A stretch of 64,000 nucleotides of DNA from Streptomyces sp. DH5 (GTDB lineage: Bacteria > Actinomycetota > Actinomycetes > Streptomycetales > Streptomycetaceae). The translations under genes were made by a program, and so were the position numbers. The notes beneath the pieces were generated by a model. That model made no database searches, was not told the DNA's origin, and was given only the letters and a program-made list of their open reading frames with translations. Shown here piece after piece: positions 1 through 9,612 of the stretch (its first letter is position 1; every line of letters begins with the position of its first letter). The stretch spans positions 42,042-106,041 of the forward strand of contig NZ_JAHWGP010000027.1 of NCBI RefSeq assembly GCF_020873915.1. Reading direction: 5' to 3'.

Positions 1-2
1 TC

Positions 3-3000
3 GCGGAGTCCTTCGCCGAAGCGGGGGCGCACCCCGACGCGGCCGAGTTCGCCCGCTTCACCCTCCCCGACGGCGTGACCAGCCTCTACCAGCACCAGCA
101 CGACGCCCTGGTCGCCGCCTGCGCGGGGAAGGACTTCGTGGTCACCGCGGGCACCGGCTCCGGCAAGACGGAGTCCTTCCTGCTGCCGGTCCTCGCCGAC
201 CTGGTCGCCGAGTCCGCCCACTGGCAGGGCACCCGCGCCGTGCAGCGGGAATGGTGGCAGGGAGACGGAGAGCACGTACCCAGCCGACAGGGCGAGCACG
301 GGCACCCCGCCGCCGTGCGCGTGCTGATCCTCTACCCCACCAACGCCCTCGCCGACGACCAGCTGGTCCGGCTCCGGAAGTCGCTGGACAGCCGCGAGGC
401 CCACGCCTGGCTGGACCGCAAGCGCAACGGACACCGCTTCTACTTCGGCCGCTACACCGGAGCCACCCCCGTCTCCGGCAGCCGCGACTCCGACCCGGCG
501 CACTTCCGTCTCCGGCAGTACCTGCGGGAGGTCCAGGAGCGGCAGCGCAAGGCCGACGAGAAGCTCGACGACGACCTGCGACCCTTCGTCCCGCGCCTCG
601 GCGGAGCGGAGATGCACGCCCGCTGGGACATGCAGGCCGCGCCCCCGGACATCATGATCACCAACTACTCGATGCTGAACATCATGCTGCTCCGCAAGCA
701 GGAGGAGCACATCTTCAGCGCCACGAGGAAGTGGCTGGAGGAGACCCCCGGCGCCCGCCTCACCCTCATCCTCGACGAGCTCCACATGTACCGCGGCACG
801 GCCGGCACCGAGGTGGCCTACCTGCTGCGCAACCTCCGCCACCGCCTCGGCCTCGACAAGAGCCCCGAGAAGCTGCGTGTGCTCGCCGCCTCCGCCTCCC
901 TGGAAGCGGGACGGGACGACGACTTCCTCGACGGATTCTTCGCCCTGCCCGGCTCCCGGCGCGTGATCATCCCGGGAAGGGCGAAGGAGATCCACGGCGG
1001 GGGCGACCTGAGCGCACACACCGAACGCCTCGCGCAGGCCTCGAAGGCCCCCGTCACCCGGGACGAAGCCCTCGCCCTGGCCCGGCAAACCGGCCTCGGC
1101 CCGGCGCTCCAGCACGCACTCACCCCTGGCGGCAAGCCCCGTGCCCTGCCCGCCCCCGAACTGGCGGAGAACCTCTTCCCGGACGTCCCCGAGGAACGGC
1201 GCCAGGACGCCCTCCACGGCGCCCTGCGAGTGCTCGGCTTGGCCCAGGATCCCGAACTTCCCCAGCTGCGCGCCCACTTCTTCTTCCGGAACATCGAGGG
1301 CGTCTGGGCCTGCTCGGACCCGAACTGCCCCCACATCCCCGTGGAGCACGACACCCGGCGCCGGGTCGGCCGGCTCTTCGCCGAGCCGACCTCCCGCTGC
1401 ACCTGCGGCGCCCGCGTACTGGAGCTCCTCTCCTGCCAGGCCTGCGGCGACGTCATGCTCGGTGGGTACGCCAGCCCCAAGGACACCCGGCGGCGCAAGT
1501 TCACCGGCGCCCTCCACACCGACTTCCCGGACCTGGACCTGCTCCCCGACGAAGCGAGCGGCGCACCCACGGCGGCGAACTACGTCGTGTACTGGCCGCG
1601 CACCGAGGGTCTCGGCCTCGACGACCCCGACTGGCACGCCGGTCTGTCCGACGGCGGGCCGCAGGTCGGGTTCGAGTTCCGCCGCAGCACCTACCAGCCC
1701 GCCACCGGCCGCCTGGACAACCGGGACGTCCAGCACACCGGATGGTCGTTCCACATCTCCGTGCCCCTGGACAAGGAGGGCAAGAAGCCCGCCTACGACC
1801 CCGCACGGCTCCAGGCCTTCCCCACCCGCTGCCCCGCCTGCGGCGACGACTGGGAGATCAAGCACGACAGGGACGGCCGTTTCGTCCCGCTGGAATCCCC
1901 CGACCGGCTCCGCAACGCGCCGGTCCGGCGGATGCGCACCGGTTTCTACAAGATCAACCAGGTGCTGGTGACCGAAGCCCTCGGTCACTTTCCCGACGGC
2001 CGGCGCAAGGCGATCGCCTTCTCCGACAGCCGTGACGACGCCTCCGAGCTCGCCAGCGGTCTCGCCCTCCGCCACTACCAGGACCTCCTCCGCCTGCTCA
2101 GCGCCCAGGCCGTCGAGAGCCAGGGGAATCCGTTCGGAGACCTCCAACTGGTGAAGGCCCACTACGCCGGGGAAGCCGTCGACCGTGCCGGTGCCCGTTC
2201 CGCCATGGAACGGCTGCGGGACCGCGACCCGGCGGACTGGGGGCGTCTGAAGGCGATCCTCACCGACGACCTCGACGCGGAACCGGAACTCCTGCCCGAC
2301 CTGGAGCGGAAGTTCTCCGGACTGCCCTCGCTGGACGACCTCGCCTCCGACCTCGAAGGCATGCTGCTGGCGTACGGCAGCAACCCCGCCGGTCCCGCGG
2401 CCTCGCTCCAGCAGACCTCGGCCGGACAGCCATGGACCGCGCTCTACCACTGGGAGCGGGACCGGGAAGCGGTGGTGGACACCCAGGCACAGGAGGAACT
2501 GCTCAACCGCATCCGCTCCCGCCTCCGCCTGGAGACCATCGGCAGCCTCTTCTCCGGCGGCGGCCGTGACTTCGAATCGCTCGGACTCGGCTGGCTCTGC
2601 CTGCGCGACGACCGCTCGCCCCTGGACATCGGCCCGGACAGCGACCAGGCCGTGGCGCGTGCCAGTCTGCGCATCCTCGGCCTGATGCGGCGCTTCACGC
2701 GGATACGCGCCTCTCTGCAGAGGCCACCCGCACCTCTGAAGCGTTTCTGGAAGCAGGTCGCCGAACGTCAGGGCACCGATTGGGAGACGGTCGCGGACCG
2801 GGTGCTCGGCGTCTGGAAGGACGCCGTGGTCGACTACGTCATCAAGCCGGAGAAGGTGGCGCTCCGCTCCGGCGAGAACAAGACCTGGACCTGTCGCTCC
2901 TGCCACCGGCCGCACCTCCACCCGGGCGCGGGACTGTGCACCAAGTGCCAGACCCCGCTGCCCGCCGAGCCCCAGCAGTACGACGGAGTCCTCGAAGACG

Positions 3001-5237
3001 ACTACTACGCGTGGAAGGCCGCTCACCGCACCGGCGACTTCTCCCTGCGCACCGCGGAACTGACCGGCCAGACGGACCGGCTGGAGGCCCAGCGGCGGCA
3101 GAGCCTCTTCCAGGACGTCTTCCTCGGCGACGACGACGTCCCGCAGGCGGACGGTCTGGAACTGCTCTCCGTGACCACGACCATGGAAGCCGGTGTCGAC
3201 ATCGGCCCCCTCAACACCGTGATCATGGCCAACATGCCGCCCACCCGGTTCAACTACCAGCAGCGGGTGGGGCGCGCGGGCCGGCGCAACAGCCCCATCG
3301 CCGTCGCCCTCACCGTCTGCCGCGGCCGCAGTCACGACGAGCACTACTTCGCCCGGCCGGAAGCCATCACCAACGACCCCACTCCGCCGCCCTACCTGGT
3401 TCTCGGCATGATCTCCGTCTTCCGGCGGGTCCTGCTGGGAGAGGTCCTGCGCCAGGCCTTCGATCCCCTGCAGCCGGAGGACCGCCGGAAGGGGCCGGAC
3501 ATGACGGCCAACGTCCACGGACAGTTCGGCCTCACCGCCGACTGGCCGGTGCACCGCGGTGCCGTGCGCCGCTGGATCGCCGAACACCCGGACCGCGTCA
3601 GGGCCGCTGCCGCCGCCTTCCAGGCCGGAACGCCCGAGAGCGTCGCCGCCGTCGACCCGGTGGCCGCCGTCGACGAACTCCTCGACCAGGTCGACGAGGT
3701 GGCAGCCCGGACGGTCGGCCATCCCGACCTCAGCCAGCGTCTGGCGGAGGCTGGCCTCCTGCCCATGTTCGGCTTCCCCACCCGCTCCCGCCTCCTCTAC
3801 CGGAGCATCCCGCAGAAGACCTTCCCCTGGCCGCCGGCCGACTCCGTCAACCGCGACCTGGCCGTCGCCCTCAGCAAGTTCGCACCGGGGAGCGAAACCC
3901 CGCAGGACGGCCGTCTGCTCCGCTCCAGCGGAGTGGTCTCCCTCGTCCCCAGCGGCCGCGGAGTGCAGGCCGCCGAGGACCCGTTCGGACCGGAGCAGCT
4001 GGTCGCCATGTGCCGGATCTGCTCCCACGTGGACCCGCAGGCCGTCGTCGACCCGGAAACCGGGGACGCCGGCACCTGCCCCGCCTGCGGAGCGGAAAGC
4101 AAGTACTACAAGGCCGTCACCTTCCGGGAGCCCGCAGGCTTCCGGGCCGCCCGCGAAGCGCGGGACTACGACGGCTACCGGGAACTCGGCTCCAACGCCA
4201 CCAGCGCACGGACCGCCACCGACCTGGAGAACACCGCCCCGCGCATCCACCGTTCCGCCGACGACTGGATGGTCGTCCACACCGGCAGCGGCGACCGCTA
4301 CATCGTCAACACCAACGCAGGAAAGCTCTTCCGGTTCGTCAAGAACACCGGCCCGTGGCGCGGATACCTCGCCCTGGACAACCCCCGGGCGGAAGCCGAC
4401 CTGGAGATCGCCCTCGGCGCCACCCAGCACACCGACATGCTCTTCATCGGGGCCAAGGACGCCCTCGACACGAACCGGGGCCTGCGCTTCGACATCTCGA
4501 AGTCCCAGCAGACCGACGGTTTCCCCGAGGCCTACCACGGCCGGCGCGCAGCCTGGTACTCCCTGGCGGCCCTGCTGCGCCGTGCCGCCGCCCCGCACCT
4601 GGACGTGCAGCCGGAGGAACTCCTCAGCGGCATCCACGGCTCGGACGCCCCGGTGGCCGCCCCCGTCATGGCCTACCTGGCGGACAGCCTCGACAACGGC
4701 GCGGGCTTCAGCACCCACCTCGGTTCGGAGGAACACATCGAGGAGTTCCTCCGGACCGTCGACCGGTACGTGCACGACCTGGAGGCCGACCACCACGCGC
4801 GCAACTGCCGCAGCTCCTGCTACGCCTGCCTGCGCGACTACTCCAACATGCGCCTCCACCCGCTGTACGACTGGAGGCTCGCCCGCGACCTGACCGACGC
4901 CCTGCGCGGCCGGACACTGCGGATCGACCCGGACGACCACGCCGTCCTGCTGAGAGGCTGGGCGGACGAGGAGTCCGACGTCATCCTGAAGGAGACCACC
5001 GCCGGCCCGGTGGCGCTCTTCACCTCGGACTTCACCGGCGAGCCCGTCGCGGTCGCCGTCAAGCATCCGCTGGAGTCCGCCACCGAGGAGTGCGGCAACG
5101 AACGGCTCCGGGCCCTGCGACACGAGGTCCGTGCCGGAGGCCTCGCCACCAGGATCGCCTTCGCCGACTCCTACAGCCTGGACCGGACCCCTGCCGCGGT
5201 GATCGAGCAGGTCCACATCTTCGCGGAGGAGCTCTGA
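3..5237 (+). CDS. Very large SF2 DExH helicase with zinc clusters and DUF1998-type C-terminus (5' partial)
   Basis: The frame is open from base 3, so the true start lies upstream. Counting the in-frame GTG at 75 as residue 1, one sees Walker A TGTGSGKTE near 25-33, a DELH Walker B near 234, a SAS motif III, and helicase motif VI QRVGRAGRR near 1063. Several cysteine clusters follow: CSDPNC/CTCG/CQACG, CPACG, CRSC/CTKC and CRICS/CPACG. Near the C-terminus C-x3-C-x2-C (1578-1585, NCRSSCYACLRDYSN) resembles the metal-binding end of DUF1998/MrfA-type helicases. Relatives with this layout occur in DNA repair (MrfA) and in anti-phage systems such as DISARM and Druantia. Role inferred: ATP-driven translocase on nucleic acid. 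It heads an operon with a complete Hsp70 chaperone set (TGATG overlap with the next gene). The substrate and the missing N-terminus are unknown. Confidence 0.88.
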   Translation, partial: AESFAEAGAHPDAAEFARFTLPDGVTSLYQHQHDALVAACAGKDFVVTAGTGSGKTESFLLPVLADLVAESAHWQGTRAVQREWWQGDGEHVPSRQGEHGHPAAVRVLILYPTNALADDQLVRLRKSLDSREAHAWLDRKRNGHRFYFGRYTGATPVSGSRDSDPAHFRLRQYLREVQERQRKADEKLDDDLRPFVPRLGGAEMHARWDMQAAPPDIMITNYSMLNIMLLRKQEEHIFSATRKWLEETPGARLTLILDELHMYRGTAGTEVAYLLRNLRHRLGLDKSPEKLRVLAASASLEAGRDDDFLDGFFALPGSRRVIIPGRAKEIHGGGDLSAHTERLAQASKAPVTRDEALALARQTGLGPALQHALTPGGKPRALPAPELAENLFPDVPEERRQDALHGALRVLGLAQDPELPQLRAHFFFRNIEGVWACSDPNCPHIPVEHDTRRRVGRLFAEPTSRCTCGARVLELLSCQACGDVMLGGYASPKDTRRRKFTGALHTDFPDLDLLPDEASGAPTAANYVVYWPRTEGLGLDDPDWHAGLSDGGPQVGFEFRRSTYQPATGRLDNRDVQHTGWSFHISVPLDKEGKKPAYDPARLQAFPTRCPACGDDWEIKHDRDGRFVPLESPDRLRNAPVRRMRTGFYKINQVLVTEALGHFPDGRRKAIAFSDSRDDASELASGLALRHYQDLLRLLSAQAVESQGNPFGDLQLVKAHYAGEAVDRAGARSAMERLRDRDPADWGRLKAILTDDLDAEPELLPDLERKFSGLPSLDDLASDLEGMLLAYGSNPAGPAASLQQTSAGQPWTALYHWERDREAVVDTQAQEELLNRIRSRLRLETIGSLFSGGGRDFESLGLGWLCLRDDRSPLDIGPDSDQAVARASLRILGLMRRFTRIRASLQRPPAPLKRFWKQVAERQGTDWETVADRVLGVWKDAVVDYVIKPEKVALRSGENKTWTCRSCHRPHLHPGAGLCTKCQTPLPAEPQQYDGVLEDDYYAWKAAHRTGDFSLRTAELTGQTDRLEAQRRQSLFQDVFLGDDDVPQADGLELLSVTTTMEAGVDIGPLNTVIMANMPPTRFNYQQRVGRAGRRNSPIAVALTVCRGRSHDEHYFARPEAITNDPTPPPYLVLGMISVFRRVLLGEVLRQAFDPLQPEDRRKGPDMTANVHGQFGLTADWPVHRGAVRRWIAEHPDRVRAAAAAFQAGTPESVAAVDPVAAVDELLDQVDEVAARTVGHPDLSQRLAEAGLLPMFGFPTRSRLLYRSIPQKTFPWPPADSVNRDLAVALSKFAPGSETPQDGRLLRSSGVVSLVPSGRGVQAAEDPFGPEQLVAMCRICSHVDPQAVVDPETGDAGTCPACGAESKYYKAVTFREPAGFRAAREARDYDGYRELGSNATSARTATDLENTAPRIHRSADDWMVVHTGSGDRYIVNTNAGKLFRFVKNTGPWRGYLALDNPRAEADLEIALGATQHTDMLFIGAKDALDTNRGLRFDISKSQQTDGFPEAYHGRRAAWYSLAALLRRAAAPHLDVQPEELLSGIHGSDAPVAAPVMAYLADSLDNGAGFSTHLGSEEHIEEFLRTVDRYVHDLEADHHARNCRSSCYACLRDYSNMRLHPLYDWRLARDLTDALRGRTLRIDPDDHAVLLRGWADEESDVILKETTAGPVALFTSDFTGEPVAVAVKHPLESATEECGNERLRALRHEVRAGGLATRIAFADSYSLDRTPAAVIEQVHIFAEEL

Positions 5238-6976
5238 TGACGGCAGGAATCCCGCTGGGAGCGGGCCAGGACGAACAGGACCGCGTGGAGGAGGCGCGGC
5301 AGCGCGAGATCGCCCGCCGCCTCGCCCTCCGCCAGGCCCGCGCCCAAGGCCGGACGGCCGGCGAAGTCACGAGGGCCGCGGAAGACGCCGACAGCCCTGC
5401 TCCGGTCGTCCCGCCGCAGCAGCCGCGGCCGGAACCGGCCATGCCCCGGCCGCTCCCGGAAGGCTTCGCCGACCGTGAGGCATGGGGGAGAGCCCGATCC
5501 TTTGCCGAACCCCTGCTGCCCGACGCGCTGAAGGCCGCGGCCGGAACACTCTCGGCGCAGCAGCTGGCGCAGGTGGCGGCCGAGGCGGCGTCCCGGCAGG
5601 ACGACCCGGTAGAGGGCGTGTCCCTGCTCGTCATGGCCCAGGACCACGGGCTGGACGTCTTCACCGGCCGGCTCGACGAGCGTGCCCGCGCCCTGCTGGA
5701 GGACAAGCCGCTGCCGCTCCTGGGGGAGCCGGGCAGCGCGTGGCAGATCTACCAGGACGACCGGCGCCTGAGGGAGACCGACCTGCCGGCCCCCGGGCAG
5801 AGGGCGCTCCTGGCCAGGCTTCCCCGGCCGCTCCTCGACGACTACATCGACGAGGAGTGGATCGGAGCGGTTCCCGAGCGCGACGGCACCTCCCGTGCCG
5901 CCTACTTCCGCGCCCGCCTGGACCCGGCGTCCCTCACCGACGAGGAGATGGACCTGCTGGCCTGGCCCCTGGAACGGGAGCGCCGGCAGGCCGGCCCGGG
6001 AACGGAACCCGGCCGTGACTGGCCGCAGGACTGGCGCCTGCTGGTGAGGCTGCAAGCCGGCGATGCCAAGGCCATCGCCGAGGAGTGGACCGACCTCCTC
6101 CCGCCGCCGCGGAAGCTTCTGGACGCGCTGCGCGAGGTGCGGCGGACCGGAGAGGTCCCGGACGACCTCGTCGCCGACGAGCGGCTGTGGGTCCTCCTGG
6201 AGCGGATCCACCCCAGCGTGCGCAGCGCGACCAACAAGGGGTTCAACGGCTGGATCGGCGTACGAACCCTGATCAGGGCCGTGCGACAGATGCACCGCGC
6301 CCTCCTCCACGGCGATGACGAGACGGCGGAACAGCGCAGGAGGGCCGCGGTCACCATGGCTGGGAGGCTCCGGCACCACTCGCAGCCGGTGCGCTGGGAG
6401 GCCCAGAACGTCCAGGCCTACCTGCGCGCCGGCCAGGAGGTGGCGGAGTCTCTCGAACTCCTGGAACAGGACGCCGAAGGCCGTCCCCCGGTGCGGGAAC
6501 AGCTCGGAGGAGGTGCCGTGGCCACGCTGCGGAAGAACCGGAGCTTCCTGGAGGGTCGGCAGGGCGGCGAGCGCGACCAGCCGCTCAACCCCTACCTGGT
6601 GCTCGGCGTGCCCGACGGGACGGACGACTGGAAGAAAGCCTGGCGAGCCCTGAGGAAGGAGCTCGACGACAGTGGACGCGTCCGGATCAATCGCGCCAAG
6701 GACATGATCGAGAAGGCCGAACGGGAACAGCAGGAAACACCCCGGTTCGCCGTCCCGCTCGCCCCGCACCGTTGGAACGATCCTGTCGGCACGAGCCACC
6801 GGCTGGAACTCCCGCCCGAGCCCCTGCAGAGGCTCACCGAGCCGCCCACGGACAGCGACCGCACGTGGTCCCGCACCGAGGCGGCCCGAGAAATAATCAC
6901 CACGGCGACAGAACGCCTTTCCCCGGCTGCCGAAGACACCGCAGCCCTTGAAGACCCAGAGAGCAGCACATCGTGA
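5237..6976 (+). CDS. Operon protein with degenerate J-like domain near the C-terminus
   Basis: This 579-residue protein starts at the ATG overlapping the helicase stop (TGATG). The N-terminus is charged and helical (about residues 12-40, rich in E, R, A). At about 449-495 the pattern NPYLVLGVP followed by WKKAWRALRKELDD and a long charged helix matches the layout of a J-domain (xPYxVLGVxxG...I..AYR.L), but the HPD tripeptide needed to stimulate DnaK ATPase is absent. The middle is helical and not recognised. Because the operon also encodes a GrpE-like protein and an Hsp70, this is inferred to be the dedicated co-chaperone or an adaptor between helicase and Hsp70. The J-like call is moderate; the functional call is inference. 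Confidence 0.75.
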   Translation: MTAGIPLGAGQDEQDRVEEARQREIARRLALRQARAQGRTAGEVTRAAEDADSPAPVVPPQQPRPEPAMPRPLPEGFADREAWGRARSFAEPLLPDALKAAAGTLSAQQLAQVAAEAASRQDDPVEGVSLLVMAQDHGLDVFTGRLDERARALLEDKPLPLLGEPGSAWQIYQDDRRLRETDLPAPGQRALLARLPRPLLDDYIDEEWIGAVPERDGTSRAAYFRARLDPASLTDEEMDLLAWPLERERRQAGPGTEPGRDWPQDWRLLVRLQAGDAKAIAEEWTDLLPPPRKLLDALREVRRTGEVPDDLVADERLWVLLERIHPSVRSATNKGFNGWIGVRTLIRAVRQMHRALLHGDDETAEQRRRAAVTMAGRLRHHSQPVRWEAQNVQAYLRAGQEVAESLELLEQDAEGRPPVREQLGGGAVATLRKNRSFLEGRQGGERDQPLNPYLVLGVPDGTDDWKKAWRALRKELDDSGRVRINRAKDMIEKAEREQQETPRFAVPLAPHRWNDPVGTSHRLELPPEPLQRLTEPPTDSDRTWSRTEAAREIITTATERLSPAAEDTAALEDPESSTS

Positions 6977-7788
6977 GCAGCAAAGCCGGTAAAGGCGACA
7001 GTGGTTCCGGCCTTCATGACGACGCCCGGCAGAACCAGGAACACGAATCGACGGACGGGAACGTACGGAGCCTAGGCGAGGCCAGGGCTGCGGAGAAAAA
7101 GCCCTGGAGGCACGCCGGCAGCGGTATCCCGGAGTTCACTCCGGGGACCTTGGACGCAGCCGCGATCCTGAAGTCGGTCAACGAGATGCTCCTGCCCGTG
7201 GTGGAGAAGGAGCTGGAGGCGGCGACGGACAAGCTGGGCGCCGCCCTGGCCGACAAGGAGACCGAAGCCGATCTGGTCGCTGCCTTCCGGACCGAGCTGA
7301 TGCGCCGAGTGCTTCCCCAGTTCACCGAAGCAGTGCGCAAGGGCGTGCTGGAAAGCATCCGCACGCGCCAGATGCACCTGGCCCAGCTGGCCGTCCTGCA
7401 CCGTCAGGCGCTGGAAGCGAAGAAACTGACGGCAGTGGTGACCCGCCTCGACCACGAGGCGGCGAAGGCCGGACTGCAGATCGTCGGCGACGCTGGTGAT
7501 CAGTCGCTGTTCAACGTCGTGGAGGACCAGCCCGGCGTGATGCAGGAAGGCCCGGTCACCTTTGAACTCGTCGCGCCGGCCTACGTCGACAAGGAGTCCG
7601 GGAAGCTCGTCGAACGCGGCTGGCTGCGGGCCGTTGCCGGACAGGAAGTTCCGGCACCGGGGATCGTCGATCCTACTGCTGCAACAGGGTTGGAGGACCC
7701 GGCTCCGGCTCCGGCTCCGACCTACAGGCAGACGCTGCGTGCTGCGGTGAGCAAGCGGCTTGGCATGACGCAAAGGGGAGAGCGATGA
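6973..7788 (+). CDS. GrpE-like nucleotide exchange factor candidate
   Basis: A 271-residue protein starting at GTG in a GTGA overlap with the previous stop. Residues about 57-165 form a long charged helix typical of the GrpE dimerisation coiled coil. They are followed by a short beta-rich segment (GLQIVGDAGDQSLFNVVED, then GPVTFELVAPAYV and GWLRAV) that has the spacing of the GrpE C-terminal domain, which contacts the Hsp70 nucleotide-binding domain. The N-terminal 45 residues are polar and probably disordered; the C-terminus is proline-rich (PAPAPAPTYRQ). The position immediately before an Hsp70 gene, coupled by ATGA, supports the assignment. Sequence similarity is weak, so a coiled-coil protein of another kind is possible. 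Confidence 0.7.
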   Translation: MSSKAGKGDSGSGLHDDARQNQEHESTDGNVRSLGEARAAEKKPWRHAGSGIPEFTPGTLDAAAILKSVNEMLLPVVEKELEAATDKLGAALADKETEADLVAAFRTELMRRVLPQFTEAVRKGVLESIRTRQMHLAQLAVLHRQALEAKKLTAVVTRLDHEAAKAGLQIVGDAGDQSLFNVVEDQPGVMQEGPVTFELVAPAYVDKESGKLVERGWLRAVAGQEVPAPGIVDPTAATGLEDPAPAPAPTYRQTLRAAVSKRLGMTQRGER

Positions 7789-9545
7789 CTTTCGGTATCG
7801 ACTTCGGTACCAGCAACTCCGTGGTGGCCCACTGGAACGGGCACACCACCGAGGTGTTGCCGGTCGACGGTGACAACGTGCCCGCCCAGTGGCGGATGTC
7901 GGAGTTCGAGCAGCTCTTCCCCTCCGTGCTGTCCGTCCGCGACCTCCAGCGCACCCTCTGCTTCGGCTGGGAGGCGAAGACCGGTACCAGCGAGCCGCTC
8001 GACGCCGTGAAGCGCATGCTCGGTACCCGCTCCAGCGCCGAGCAGGACGGAGACGTCGACGGCCTCGAGGTCGCCGCCCAGCTCGAGGAACACCACGCCT
8101 GGGTCGGCTCGGAGAAGTTCCACAGCACGGTCGCGGCCGCCTCCCTCTTCAGCCGGATGAAGGAGGGCGTCGCCGCCCAGCTGCTCGACCTCTCCGACGC
8201 GGTCGTCACCGTCCCCGCCAAGGCCACGGGCGGTGCTCGCTACCGGACCCGCGCCGCGGCAGCGCTCGGTGGAGTCAAGGTTCGGGCCCTGCTCAATGAG
8301 CCCACCGCGGCTGCGATCTCGTACGTCCGCGATGTCCCGATCCCCGGCCGTTTCCTCGTCTTCGACTGGGGCGGCGGCACCATTGACGTCACCGTCCTCG
8401 AATACGACGACGGCCTCTTCGAGGAGCAGACCTCCCGGGGCATCACCGCCCTCGGAGGACTGGAGTTCGACAACGCGCTGGCTCAGCTGATCCAGCAGAA
8501 GATCGGTCTGACGGCGGACCGGCTCACCAAGGCCGAGCGGCGCCGCTGGCGCCGGGCGGTCGAGCTGACGAAGATCGCCCTGTCCTCCGTGCCGATGGAC
8601 GGTGCCCTCTTCTTCGACCTCCCGGTCGGCCTCGCCCCCTCGGTCTCGAAGCGTGAGGTCAGGATCACCGCGGCCGAGTACACCGAGGCGATCACCCCGC
8701 TCATCACGCGCGCCCTGGAGCCGGTCCAGCAGGCCCTGGAAGACCTGGCCATCGTCGCCGACGACATCGACTCCGTCCTGATGATCGGCGGCACCTCGCA
8801 GATCCCCCAGGTGCGTCACGCCCTGGGTGAACTCCTCGGGCACGACCGCATCGTGGACAGCGACCTGTGCCGGCCCATGACAGCCGTCGCCCGGGGCGCG
8901 GCCATCTACGCGGCCTCCCTCGACGGCGAGCTCGGTGACGACAGCGACTTCTCCCTGGTGACGAGCTACGACCTGGGCACGGCCGTGAGCGCGGGCGAGC
9001 AGAAGGGCTTCCGTGCCATCATCCGTCGCAACGCCACGCTTCCCGCGGAGGGTTCGGCCAACTTCTACCCGGACACGCCGCGCGCTTCCTCCGTGCGCGT
9101 GCCGGTGATCGAGGGCGAGGTCGGCTACCGGGCTGACAGCGACCGTGCCTTCCCCCTGGCCAACATCGAGGTGAACCTCCCGACCCGCGAACAGGACGTC
9201 CGGCGCAACAGGATCGAGATCAAGTTCCGCTACAACGAGAGCGGCATCCTGCGCTTCACCGCCACCCACGCGGAGACCGGCATGGTGCTCGCCGAGCGCG
9301 AGATCGACTCCTTCGGCCCCGACGGCACCCCGCTGCAGCACGGCCTCGACGACGAACTGACCCGCCTTCTGGCCCACACCGTCCGCCCGTTCGCCGACGG
9401 CTCCACCAACGTCCGACACCTGTCGGCAGCCGAAACGGCCAACGCTCGCCCCGCACCGATCGACATGTCCGTGCGCGTCGTGGAAAACGACCCTGCGGTG
9501 ACGGTCAACGGCGAGCCGCAGGGAGTAGTGACGAGGGGGCTCTGA
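7785..9545 (+). CDS. Hsp70 family protein (DnaK-like, lidless)
   Basis: A 586-residue protein starting at ATG in an ATGA overlap. The nucleotide-binding domain is clear: phosphate-1 loop GIDFGTSNSVVA (residues 4-15), phosphate-2 loop DWGGGTIDVTVLEY (about 193) and adenosine motif MIGGTSQIPQVRHAL (about 333). A short beta-rich substrate-binding region follows (about 385-540), but the helical lid of DnaK is largely missing, making the protein shorter than housekeeping DnaK (about 620 residues). It is therefore a specialised paralogue, not the general heat-shock chaperone. It is the last gene of the helicase operon, so it probably acts on the helicase or its partners. No CIRCE/HrcA-type or HspR element is seen inside the operon. 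The stop codon lies within the bidirectional terminator. Confidence 0.93.
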   Translation: MTFGIDFGTSNSVVAHWNGHTTEVLPVDGDNVPAQWRMSEFEQLFPSVLSVRDLQRTLCFGWEAKTGTSEPLDAVKRMLGTRSSAEQDGDVDGLEVAAQLEEHHAWVGSEKFHSTVAAASLFSRMKEGVAAQLLDLSDAVVTVPAKATGGARYRTRAAAALGGVKVRALLNEPTAAAISYVRDVPIPGRFLVFDWGGGTIDVTVLEYDDGLFEEQTSRGITALGGLEFDNALAQLIQQKIGLTADRLTKAERRRWRRAVELTKIALSSVPMDGALFFDLPVGLAPSVSKREVRITAAEYTEAITPLITRALEPVQQALEDLAIVADDIDSVLMIGGTSQIPQVRHALGELLGHDRIVDSDLCRPMTAVARGAAIYAASLDGELGDDSDFSLVTSYDLGTAVSAGEQKGFRAIIRRNATLPAEGSANFYPDTPRASSVRVPVIEGEVGYRADSDRAFPLANIEVNLPTREQDVRRNRIEIKFRYNESGILRFTATHAETGMVLAEREIDSFGPDGTPLQHGLDDELTRLLAHTVRPFADGSTNVRHLSAAETANARPAPIDMSVRVVENDPAVTVNGEPQGVVTRGL

Positions 9546-9598
9546 CGCACCGAGGCCCCCTTGCGCCCGCCGGGGGCGGAAGGGGGCCTCGGTGCGTC
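9544..9598. terminator. Bidirectional intrinsic terminator
   Basis: A 19-base perfect stem: the left arm at 9544-9562 pairs with 9580-9598, and the loop between them can form a further 5-base stem (CGCCC/GGGCG). It overlaps the Hsp70 stop and precedes the end of the convergent MFS gene by 14 bases, so it can serve both. It marks the right edge of the chaperone operon. Confidence 0.9.
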
Positions 9599-9612
9599 GG
9601 CCGCCGGAAGGC

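Noticed and set aside
251-2035. Long plus-strand open frame inside the helicase gene
   Set aside because: Translation is arginine/proline-rich and shadows the helicase frame; no family motif.
2780-5236. Upstream extension of the J-like gene inside the helicase
   Set aside because: Shadow of the helicase; the ATG at 5237 with stop overlap is the natural start.
7722-9419. Minus-strand open frame opposite the Hsp70 gene
   Set aside because: Antisense shadow with low-complexity Gly/Val/Asp translation.
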